Source of the DNA: Acanthaster planci
Lineage: Eukaryota > Echinodermata > Asteroidea > Valvatida > Acanthasteridae
Assembly: GCF_001949145.1 (NCBI RefSeq)
Contig: NW_019091424.1
Location: 1,338,104-1,402,103 of the forward strand
DNA length: 64,000 nt
Direction: 5' to 3'
Shown here: in pieces, positions 14,201-26,200 of the stretch
How the letters are laid out: each line of letters begins with the position of its first letter
Numbering within the stretch: the stretch's first letter is position 1
Program-made: the position numbers and the translations under genes
The notes under the pieces: model-generated
Told to the model about the DNA's origin: nothing
What the model saw: the letters and a program-made list of their open reading frames with translations, nothing else
The model's database searches: none

Positions 14201-17200
14201 TGCAAAAGTTTAGGACCATATATACGAAGTGCATTTACCTGATGAACCTGATAGTGAACAGGGATGGAAACTTTCAAAATGAAACAGAATCGGGACACCA
14301 TAAAACAGATTAGGAACAATCAAAAGTTGTTAAACAGGACACAAAATCTGTCATATACTCAACGAAACCCATGAAATGTGCATGAGCAGTGCGTAGCCCA
14401 AAGGATATGTCCTCAGATGTTAGGAGGACTTGTGTTTATTTCACTATTGGGAAGTGTCCATTCGCAATATGAGAAAAGTCATATTAGTAGTGGGTCATCA
14501 GTTAAACTCATGCTTCCCCACTCCAGATTCGCTTTTTCTACCATATGTACGGCGAAGACGTGGATTATCTGAACGTGTATGCCAGTCGCTATGCTGACAC
14601 TACCGCCTTGACCGATCCCCTGTGGTTCCGGTTCACCGAGCAGGGCAACTTCTGGCAGAGGGCAGAGATCACACTGGCAACTTCCTACAACTTCATGGTC
14701 ATTTTTTTTCCCACTTTGACCAATTACCAGAGACATACTCTCTGAAGGTTCAACGTGCAGTTCACAGTAGTTAATTCTCAGTGGACCTATTATTCTCATT
14801 GGCAGCCAAAGTTTGTAGGTTTTCTTTCAAAATGTACATTTGCATCATTTTCTTTAAAAGAGGATCATATTTTCATTTAATATGTGTTTTTGTTTACTAC
14901 TGGATGTTCGGATAGCTAGGCCTGGTTGGATTTCTTAAGGCGCCATAGTCCTTTGAAATGACGCAGCTCTTGAACTTTTCATTGTGTAGATAAATTGTTG
15001 AGTGTATCCCTTATGGTCCACAGATTGTAATTGAAGCAACCATTGGGGATGGACTTAATGGAGACATTGCTATTGATGATGTGTCGCTCACATCTGGCTG
15101 CGTCGTGTATAACGGTTTGTGCAGACTTGACGATTTTCGCATCCTAAAACACCTGCTTATATTGTGTCAGAATCTAAAGAAGTTTTTGCTTATTTCTAGG
15201 TTTCTCCGTCAGGCTTAGAGGTTATGTGTGAGTCTGGATGGTACAAAGTTTGGCCAGTGTAGTTCTGAATGTACCAGAATATGCCAAGGTTGTAACATGT
15301 ATGTTTACTGATAAGAGGGATTTACCAAAGGAGAGCGTTATGCGTTGCCTTTGACTTCCATCCTGACTCAGTCAGTTTTAGTGAGCATGTTTTGCTTTCT
15401 TAGCATGCACCGTGCAAGATTGCTAATTTTTACTGTGATGGTCATGGTGTGATTGTGTCCGACTCCCGTTCAATCTTTTCCTTACCGCGCTCACGTCATC
15501 GTTTTATTCAACTATTGCACAGGTCAGCTTCCCAACACGCCCGCCGACGACCCCACCACCACTGTACCGCCCACGACCCACAACCGCCACACCGGCTGCC
15601 TCGAAGGCATCTTCTGCGCTCCGGAGAACAAGTGCATTCACGGGCGGCATCTGTGCGACTTCAGGTGGGACTGCTCGGACGGGTCCGATGAAGCGGGATG
15701 CGGTGAGTAGATCTTCAGAAAAGGAAACGAAATATGCTTTTCAACCCCAATGCCAGTATTCCTGAAATCGTCAACAATACGGGCTTTTAGCAATAGTGTG
15801 CCTCCGAGAGTTTACAACATGTTGGCCAATCACAGTGTGCGAAATCTGTGGACCCATTGCATGATTGGAAAGGGTCAAGAGATTTCAAGCATTGTGATTG
15901 GCCAGGAGGCGCACGTTTCTGAAACGCCTGTATTGTTTACCTTTACTACGACATCCCAACATTGGCAAAACTGTTTCTCTTACCCTCTCTGACCAGAAGT
16001 TCTCCTTCATTGGCAATTAAAGCAGAGACAGGTCGGTGCCCCCCCAAAAAAATATTTTAACAAGAATTGTTTGCAGATATGAAGTGCACCAGACTGCATC
16101 AGATGCTAAGAGTGCGTGAGCTGCGGGTCGACGTAGCGATTTCCACACCATTGGCGTGCCGTGAAATTTTTAGGCATCTTGTTTCCCCTTCAGTTCAGGA
16201 CTGCGACTTTGAAACGGGCGTCTGCGGATGGCAGGAAGTGCAGCCGAGGACATTCAAAGGTCAAGCGTCGAGTGACCAACAAGGGCTTCCCAGTTTTCAA
16301 TGGGTCAGAGGTCAGCCCTTCACCCAGGAAGCGGGCGAATCGAGGCCTGACACGGATCACACCACAGGGACGGCACAAGGTTAGGGAATAGGAATGCCAG
16401 CGAGGAGGAATTCCAGTAGCTTACTGTCCTTTGGAAATTGGGGATTGGGGGCTGGGGCACTTTTTGCAGGTCCTACAAATGGCCTTTTTATGGGTGGGGC
16501 TCCTTGGATCAAGCCCTAACTGGCTGATGCCCGATGGTCTAACAACTACCCCCCCACTTCGAAAATCATTCTGCCGCCGGTGCACAACAACATCACCCCT
16601 CTTTCTAATACCGCCAGGATGGTACATGTACGTGGACAGCTCGCCGGGCACCGTCTTCGACACCACGGAGCTCAATTCACCAACAATCTCCCAGACCGGA
16701 GGCAACTGTCAGATGAAATTCTACTACCACATGTACGGCACAGACGTTGACACCTTCAGCATCTTCGCCGAGGCCAACGGTTACCGCCGACCGCTGTGGT
16801 ACCGCGTCGGCGGCACCAGCCAGGATAAGTGGAGGAAGGAGCAGGTGTATATTGGAGCCTCGTATAATTTCAAGGTAATGGCAAACTCAACGGACAAAAA
16901 ATTGGCGGTAACTCTCCCTCATACCAAAAAATCATTATTAGAAAACTGTCTACTCGTTAGTAAACGTGTGTTCTGGCCAGGACCACATATTGGGGAAGAG
17001 TTCTTTTATGAGATATATTTTGACCGAATTTTAGGAATTTCGGTGTTCCCAACAATGTTTAGAGTGTCCGCAGGAGCAGTCGTACTGCTAAAAAACAAGA
17101 GTGTTACCGTTTATAGTCCTGTGCACCATCTTTTAGTAAGAAGCTTTACCAATGAATTTGTTTCTGCAAAACTTACCCTTACTTTCTGTGACTCTCTGGA

Positions 17201-20200
17201 TGCATTCAGTTCGAGACTTACTTATTGTTACACACTGTTGATGAGCTTTGTAGGAGTCCAGTGAGACTCAGACAGTTATGTCAGACCAGACTGTGGACTT
17301 TTGTCTGTCTCCTAGATTATTATCCAGGCAAGGCGTGGTGCCAGCTTTGTCGGGGACGTGACCATAGACGACATCACCTTTATTGACTGCGAACCTCCTT
17401 GTAAGTGAAGTTGGTCGGCCTTTTGTAGTGATCAGGAATGTTCAGTTATGCTTGTAGCTTGTGTTGGGATGTTAGAAAGAATAATAACAGGTTCTTCTGT
17501 AGCACTTTTACACTAAGATCGAAGCACTTTCCATTATTACCCCTGCTCAATGGGCCTACGAAACATTCCAAATACCATCTCGGCTCCCTGGGGAGTATAC
17601 AGCTCGATGCTGCCACTATTCAGTGCCAAGCAGCTATTAAAATCAGCCACAATATCCAGCTCTGCCCTCACATGTACCCAATTACTCCTGGGTGGAGAGA
17701 GAGGCAATGAGAGAGGCAATGAGGATAAAGTGCCTTGCCTAAGGGCACACGCACCATGTCTCCAGGCTGGATTCGAACCCGCAACCTGCGGCTTCACCCG
17801 CCGACCGCAAATTCAGTGCTCTTAACCACAAGGTCACGGCCTAATTTCTTCCAGACCATAAAACTGTTAAGCTGTTTAGAGACGAATGTATCAAATGTAT
17901 GTTCTGAACAAGCCCCCAAAATACACTCTGCGTCGGGAGAAGTTAATTTTCATTTCAGGTTTTTCCATTCTATCAGGAGTAGGTTCGAGTCCCACCCAAG
18001 TAAGCATGTGGGATTTTTTCACGGGCTCTTAGACAAGCACTGAGTGTACATGTTTTATGAATATGCATCGGGTGCGGGCAAAACCTGTAATTAAAACAAA
18101 GTTTAAAGTTGATACGTTTGCACCTCCGATAATAAGAATCGGAAGCTAACGTGGTGATGCTTTGCTAATTTATTCAGTGTTTGACGGAATCCCATGTACG
18201 GAGGACCAGTTTACCTGCAGTAACTCCCACTGCATTGATGCTGCGAGAGTCTGTGACTATGGCAACGATTGCCTGGATTACTCGGATGAGCTACACTGCG
18301 GTGAGTTTTCCAGACATTGCCAAAAAGCTGCTGTGAGAGGAAAATAACATTTATGGATCTCAATCTCTCGAGATCTCTGACTAGACTGACTCCGAGAGAG
18401 CCATTCCTAGGAGATCGTTAGAGATTTAAAATTCAGTTTTCGTCTGTAAGTAAAGGTTTGGTTAAAATCCTTACAGCCGGCTATCCCGGGCGCTGCGACT
18501 TCTCCCTGGACATCTGTGACTGGTTCCAAGACGACGAGGATGACTTCGATTGGACGCTGAGGGGTGGCAACACGATCAATCCGGGAACGGGCCCACTGCA
18601 CGATCACACCAACCTGAACTATGCTAGCGGTAGGCTATAACTTAGATTTCGTATCTGCAGGAACATTCTAGACAGAGAGTTCATTTGTCAACTGCATCAA
18701 TATCTCCGATTAAATGGCACAGAGTTTTGCAGGACAATAAACCTACAGCACTGGTGGTGGAGGTGGGTGGGGCAATTACCCTCCCCCTTTTTTTGCAAGT
18801 CCTGCAATGGGGCGGGGCTTATTGGATCAGCCCATTAATGGCTAATACCTGATGGTCTTTCAAAAAGATCGTTCCACTGCTGGTAACCTGCATCATGTTG
18901 GTCACCTAGAGCAGTTCAAGATTACGCAGTAGAGATCAAGTTCAGCAAAGCTGTTTGATTGGAATAATTGTGAGAGATCCAAAGGAGTGAGCATGGGGGT
19001 ACCGCCATTTTCCATTTAATGGGGGGACTAGAGTCTGGTCGTTTACGGCGTCACTTCATTTCAAGCACTGACGGATCGTTGTAAATGCCTTCTGTAACTT
19101 TCCGACACGCAGGATATTATATCTACACGGAGGCACTGTACCCGAGGCAGGCTGGTGACCGTGCCAGAATACACAGCCCCACTATGAGCAGGAAAAGTAC
19201 CAGTGATTGCACGGTAGGAAGACCATCAACAACATTATTTCTTGTACATATCGAGACAAATCCATGCCGTGCTTAAGTTGATCAGTACCCACAAACAGTC
19301 ACAAGATAATTTTTGTTCATGACTTGAGTAAATTACCTGTCGCCCAAACTAAGTAAAATTTGGAACTTTGCATGGCGGAGGCCAGACAAGGAGAACCCTT
19401 TTCCTCAGAAAAGGTTCGTGGGTACATCATGTGAAACTGATTTCTTCTATAAGAGCGGTGGCTCTGTGAAGAATAGGTGAGTGTAAACTCGACAGTTTGA
19501 GATCTCTCCTTAGAATGACCGGAGCATCTCCTTAGAAAGACCAGAACATCCTGGTCGAAGTGTCGAGTTCACACTCACCGGTTCCTCTAAGAACCACCAC
19601 TCTTAGAGAGGAGATCGATTCCACATGGTGTACCCGCAAACCTTGTTTTAGATTGTCGTTCAAACTAAATTGTCATTATTTGTAGTTCCGGTTCTGGTAC
19701 AACATGAGGGGGAAAGACATCGGTACTTTGGAGGTGTTTCAAGTCACGTCTTACCTTCACCCTGACGAGGTCATCGTGATTGATTCGTTAACCGGAGAGC
19801 AAGGCGACTACTGGCAACTGAGAGAGGTGCCTATCCCAAGCAGGGGCAAAGACTTTGATGTAAGTTAGAATCGAAGCTCAACAATTCTTCATGTAGTGTT
19901 TCAAATTTCCCTCACCGTCTGGTCTTAATGTAAGACACAAGCGACTCAAATGAACTGACTGACGAAGCAAAAAGTATTCCTCTTTCGGTATTCATCCTGT
20001 TATTTACCTTATAACTTATAGACTTGACAAAAGCCCTGGAGATTAACAGATAAAAGACTGGACTCAATGCCACGCACAAGAGCGGTCACAAGACTGATCA
20101 CAAGACTGGTCACAAGACCATCACAAGCCCGTGACACAAGGTAGACTCACAAGACCAGACAAGACCAGTCACGATTGGACCAGTCACAAGACCGGTCCTA

Positions 20201-23200
20201 AGACGAGAAACCAACCCAGTCACAAGACCAGACAAATCCCAATCACAAACAGGGCAAACAGTGACAAAAGAATGCTTTTGTTGCAATTCTTCTGAATGTC
20301 TTGGGACTCAAATTCGCTGAGACTGGAGGTCTTGTGTTGGTCTTGAAAAAGAAAGATTCTATCTGTTTCTCCCTTGACAGATTGTCATAAAGGGTGTCGT
20401 TGGTGATGGCAGCCAGAGCGAGATAGCACTGGATGACTTCTCCTTCACCGCGTCTTGCATTGGGGGCGGAGTCATGCCTGACTCCCCCTTCAACAACAGC
20501 ACTGAGCAGTACTGCGCCGACGGCCGACTCAAGTGTGCCACCACCAACCAGTGCTATGACCCGCGCAGCCGTTGCGACTTAGTAGCCGACTGCGCTGACG
20601 GCTCAGATGAAATTTGCGGTGAGAATGCTTTGCTAAAACCCAAAAGCCAGATTGAGTCTCTGAGTGAGTCACTGTGAGTCACTGTGAGTCACTGTGAGTC
20701 ACGTAGTATGTACATATGAGCTGCTGATAGCCTGACTTGACACTCATCTTGTAGAGGTGTACAGGTTGAAGACTTGTTCTCAAGCTTGCAAATGAGAAAG
20801 CGAAACGAAATTGGCATCACAAATCATTTACAGCAAAATTCACTCGAGTTGAAATCAGTTCGACCTTCAAAAATTTGCAGCACGAGTACTTGATTTGAAG
20901 TCACATATTCGCATCTGTTTTTGCATTGTGCTGATAATAAACCAGCCTTAAGCCATCAAATATGGAAGAAGGCCATGGATTAAAATCTGTAAAAAATATT
21001 TGCCCTCTACGTTCCAGGAAACACCTGCGATTTTGAGACGGACACCTGTGGGTGGAAGAATTCCTACAAGGAGAATTTGGACTGGTTGCGGGCCAGCGGG
21101 GACCAGACTGAAAACTTGAATACGGGACCAACTGTTGACCACACCCTCGGAACAGAATTCGGTACAAATATAACTTTCTTTTCTTTATGTCAGTCTTGAT
21201 ATACTGACTGGATTTTGGCACATTTGTCTGGATTTCTGGGGTTGAATTTTACCTAAGTGCTATTTTCTAAAAACTTACCGAATGCAAGGTTTGACTAAAG
21301 GTTTTGGGACTGAAGACACTAAATTACAACTTCTGAGATTTAAGATAAAAATGTGAAAATTCGTGCAAAAAAAAATCCAAATAGCGCCCTCCTATTGTGT
21401 CTGCCATACTTCTAAAAGGATAATTAAAAGAAAGGTTCCTTAGTCATGCAAATACTGTGGACCACATTTGAGTTCAGACCTCTAAAATGTCTCTGTTTCT
21501 GTAGAAAAGATTTTGGTCACCTGTTGTGAAAGATTTTAGTCTTCAACCAACTCCGTGATTTTTCCTTCTGTACTGTCAGGTTACTACATGTACGTGGACA
21601 CCAGCCAAGCGTCGGGCGCCATCGGTGGCGACAACCAGGAGAAAGCTCACCTGCAGTCGCTGCCATTCCAGCACTCGGGCGACGCCTGCACCCTGTCGCT
21701 GTGGTACCACATGAAAGGTAGCACCATCGGATCACTGGGCATCTTCCTGAAGACTGAGAGTAAAGTAAGGAGTTCATCAGACCTGTTACTCTCCTGCCAA
21801 ATGAATAGCGTGTTACTTCATCTCGCAAACACGACCTTGTACATGGCATTTGAGGATACGGTCCGTCATTTGTCATTGTGGATTATGTTCTTTGAGACAA
21901 TGAATTACTCAAAATCTTGCGTCTTAGAACAAACCTAAGGAAATCTCAGCTTTCTGTGAATACGTACAGTGCACCCCAAGAAACGCAATAATATAGGATT
22001 TTGATTTCTGATCAGATGTTGCTGAGTCATCATTAAATTGCACCTGAAATCATCAGCATCTAGGATACATTCTCACTGTGGTGGCCCACTGATATAAAAA
22101 TCTAATTAGTTCCAGGGTTCCGCATTTCCATCCAAGCTGGATCTTTTTCAAAGGCAAGAAAAGAGCATTTTTCTTCTTTTGTTATGACTATCTAAACTAA
22201 TTTGTAAACTCTGGTAAATGAAATCCAGGTTACGCAGCTGTTTGCCGTCGCCGACAGCCAGGGCAATAAATGGCGGTCCACCGGCGACCTCGTAATCGGT
22301 CACCAAGAGAACTTTGCGATAGTCATTGAAGCCGTCCGAGGTATCACGATAACCGGAGACATCGCGATCGATGACGTCACGTTGGAGAATTGCAGAGATG
22401 GTAAGGGTCCGTACAGACTAATGATAGATGTCCCATGATTAGAAGAGGGAGGAAAACCCCAGGCGAATATTCTAGATAAAACCCACGGCATCAGATCGGG
22501 ACTGAAAGCCCAATCCACATGTGGACTGGGCCGGGATTTGAACCAGGGCCACAGAGGTGAAAGGCGAGGAAAAAAAAACTCTGCTAACCTGACTCTCCAG
22601 TTATTTGTGCATGTGGATTGAATATTATTGCCATGATTTTTTTTGACTGATATTTTCACAGGTTGAATGCCCCAAATGAAATATGTGGTCTAGAGATATC
22701 CACGATTACAAACTTGTTTGTGTTCTGTTCACAGACGACTTCTCTCGGCCCTGTACGGATCAGGAGTTGACGTGCGGTAATGGCCAGTGCGTCTCCCTCA
22801 CCCACGTCTGCGATTACGGCTACGACTGTGTGGACGGTGCGGATGAACAAAACTGTGGTAAGTTACATTCAGTAAACATTGCAGTCAACAATGTCAACAG
22901 CTGTGTCCAAAAACTTTCGACACTTGATCTGTACAGTGGCCCCTTTAATTAATGGGTACCCTGGGAGTGATACGCATTGCATGTTATATTTTGATATGGG
23001 TGTCAGAATAGAAGCTTTGCGTGGTAGCCGTCTTGCAGGGCAGTTCTTTTGTTCCACGGAGAAACCTCCTTTTTGCATGCCCAATGGAACAAGAGCACTG
23101 ACCTGCAAGATGGCAGCCATGCAAACCCTCTATCGGCAAAAATTTGACTTCAAGACCGTGTATAGTCAAACAGGAAAAATCGTTCCCAAGATTGCTGAAA

Positions 23201-26200
23201 TGATGCATGCAGTCACGTATGAAGGTCTCAACCTTCTCTTGGGGTCTTGAACGTTGTGTTCTCAGAGCCTCAGCCTGCCGACTGCAACTTTGATGACTAC
23301 CCCTTCACTACAGCCTGTGGCTGGACCCAGCTGACCAACGATGATTTTGATTGGACACAGGACCGGAGCACGCCCACCACCGACACAGGTCCCAACAGTG
23401 ACCACAACGCCGACGGTGGTAAGGCTATGGTCCGACCATCATCGCTCAAAGTGGGGAAGATTCCCTATCAACGTCAAAGTGTTGAAAAGAAGAAAAATAA
23501 ATCTATTTGAAATTAGGTTTGAAGCGTATTTTGAATGATAAAATGATAAAAACCAAACTAGATTTGCCCCTTTTAGCCTGAAAAATAGGTGCTGTTTGCA
23601 AATGACATCCCCCCCATCCACTGTTGGTCTGAAGCAAGACCAAAACATCATAGCTGTTCATCAGTAGTTGTAAGTTAATTCGCTAGGAAAGACAACCTTT
23701 AATAAGTGATACACGGACTGCGCTTATACGACTGTAAAACCCTAGGAACCAGCCAATCAGAAGCATTGTATAAAGCTGCATGTCTATTGGTCAGTGGCCC
23801 TAGGCTGAGGTTTTTCTTTGGGAAAGACCATCACTGACTGGTTGCCACGTGGAAGTTAAGGTGCCATTTTGCATGATCTCTCTCAAAAATTTGTAGCATA
23901 TCACTAACACCTTGAGTAGGAAACCTCCATCCCATGACAGAGGACAGAGTCATCTTGAAGAACAGTTGTTCTGAAGTTCTTCACACCCGGTGTGAAAGCA
24001 AGCAAAATGCAAATTTGTGACCTCAGATCAAATATTTGTGCCTCAAATTCGCACTTGAATAGATTTGAACTCAAAACAAAATACTGCTGCAGAGATCTTT
24101 TCTGACGTCAGACTTGCTTCGCATTTGCCAGAAGCGTGAACCTGCCGTTACGCTTTTGAACTTCCCAGGCAGTTTCCTCTTCATCGAGGCTTCCGGTCGG
24201 AGGCAGAATGACATGGCAAGGGTCGCTACCCCCGTCTTCCCAGCCAGCACCAATGTCTGCCTGATGCGATTCTGGTATCACATGAGAGGAAAAAGTGTCG
24301 GGACATTACAGGTGAGTTCAAAACCCCCTGCCGTTAGAGTAAAAGTAGCCCTCTTAATATTCATCAAGGCCAGACCAGCATCGGTCAGTTACCTCTTACG
24401 GCAATTATTACCTACAGATTGCAGCTGTTGCTGAAGATTGGTCACCCAACATCTCAAATCGATCACGCAGCCCTGAAAGGCACACAAAATACGTTCTGTG
24501 GACCAGTAAATTTCTCAAAACCCCTTTCCTTAGAATAAGTGACCCTCCAAAATCTTCATCGGTGACTGACACCAATGAGTTACCCTGTAAAGTGTCTGTT
24601 CTTTAGTTAGAGATACTAGATATCAGCTGCACACTGACAGATTTTGCTGAAAGTTGGGTTGCCCAACATCTCTGCTCATTTAAAATTCACATTGCAGTGT
24701 TGCACGCACAAGCATTTTGCACTTGGCTTGGGTCAAAGAAAAGGTTAACATTTGCGTGAATCCTGCCGGAAAACAAAATTTGGAAGTCTGTCAAGGACGT
24801 TGCATCTGATTTACTAAACTTATCCATCAATGAATTAATTAATGATTTGGAAAATGGATTGGTTGATGAAGGTGTCAGCCGAGTCTGCTTAATAAATCTT
24901 TGAAATCACTGTTCGTCGATCAAACAGTTGTCATTTGGGTGGATCTTGCAAGAGAATTTTCAGTGTCCATTTATTGGACCTGCCACAGGTTTATACAAAG
25001 TCGGCCTCATCAGACGGTCACATGAGTCTCATGTGGACGGCCACCGGTGCCCAGGGAAGCGAATGGAATTACGGCAGCCTCTTCGTCTCCAACAACAACA
25101 ACTTTTCGGTCGTCTTCCAAGGGATCGTGGACACCACGGGGAGCTCAGACATTGCAATCGATGATGTGACATTCCTGGAGGGATGCGGGAAGCCAGGTAG
25201 GAGTCCAACTTCTGTGCTGACATCTAGCTCAGTGGAAAAGATCATAGTTCATAGTTTTAAATAAATTGTTCAGAATGGGCCTGTATTGTTTACTGTTAAA
25301 GTGGAACGATATTTCAGAAATGCCTGACAATGTTCAAGGTTGTTTTCGAGATTGTTAAGGTTTTTTAATCGGAAGTATTCATTATCTGTTTGATAGAAAT
25401 AAAATGGTCAATTTGGGGTTTATTCTTCTCAATTATTGTGATTCTCCGACTTGTTTTTCTGACAAGTTAGGCTATTTAAAGACTTTTGCCAACATGTTGC
25501 TCCCCGAAATTGTTCATGAAAGGGAAACATCAGGTTAACCTTCAACGAATGCCTATGAATGAAATTGTTTCCTGCACGTGCTCAATGAAAAATGTCTTCA
25601 CACTCAGCGGCAGAAATTTGAAACTTGTAAGACAGGCCGATGGCTGTCAGAGCACGTGCAAGGTGTCACTCTTAAACAGCCGGATAATCGGCAAGGTGGC
25701 GCTATAATGCATTGTTCACAGGGAGATCCTGCTTCCCTTTGGGTTTGTTCAAATTAAACAAAGATCTTTTCATTCTCTTTTAACCGATGTGATTTTCACA
25801 ACTGATTTTTATTGCCCCTCAGAGGAGGCGGTTCCCATAGAGATCCCTAGTTCCTGTGGTTACCAGGAAGTGCTCTGCCCTGCCGACAAGGTCTGTATCC
25901 CCACGGCATGGCTTTGCGATGGGGTTGTGGACTGTCCGTCAGACCTGTACGACGAACGCAGGGATGGTTTTGTCTGCCGTGAGTGCAAGCTTTGTTCTTT
26001 GTAATTGATTTTAACGAGGGTTTATAAAACCTAGTGATCTCTATTCCACAAAAGTTCCAAAATGACGGGTCATTGCCTACGCCACGTTTTATTGCATAAG
26101 CCGTCGAAAGGCTATTTTAGGCATGCAAGGTCTGATTAACGCTAAGACTAATAATGAAAAATTACTTCGTTATTCTGTGATGTGAGGATTCATGACTGTT

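Larger units (their letters stand above)
16194..18300 (+). other. Exons 19-22: MAM 5 and LDLa 6
   Basis: The exons are 16194-16379, 16618-16874 and 17316-17400 (MAM 5, three-exon layout), then 18178-18300 (LDLa 6). MAM 5 has an insertion of about 11 residues after CGWQEVQPR relative to its sister MAMs. LDLa 6 has [13 protein letters not shown]. The intron before LDLa 6 holds a tRNA-headed SINE and a second tRNA-like repeat. Confidence 0.88.
18477..20618 (+). other. Exons 23-26: MAM 6 plus fused LDLa 7
   Basis: The exons are 18477-18629, 19113-19213, 19686-19859 and 20381-20618. MAM 6 has the four-exon layout, but here the LDLa is fused to the final MAM exon, unlike MAM 2 and MAM 4. LDLa 7 has [14 protein letters not shown] 19411-19644 inverted-repeat element sits in the second intron. 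Confidence 0.88.

Noticed and set aside
16431-17264. A 277-codon uninterrupted frame
   Set aside because: It contains true exon 20 of the receptor (16618-16874) but reads through its acceptor and its GTAATG donor into intron sequence.
17537-17841. Frames on both strands at 17.5-17.8 kb
   Set aside because: They fall in a tRNA-derived SINE with an exact B box.
17735-17841. A possible functional tRNA gene
   Set aside because: The B box is perfect but the acceptor and anticodon stems do not form and a SINE body follows; it is a SINE head.
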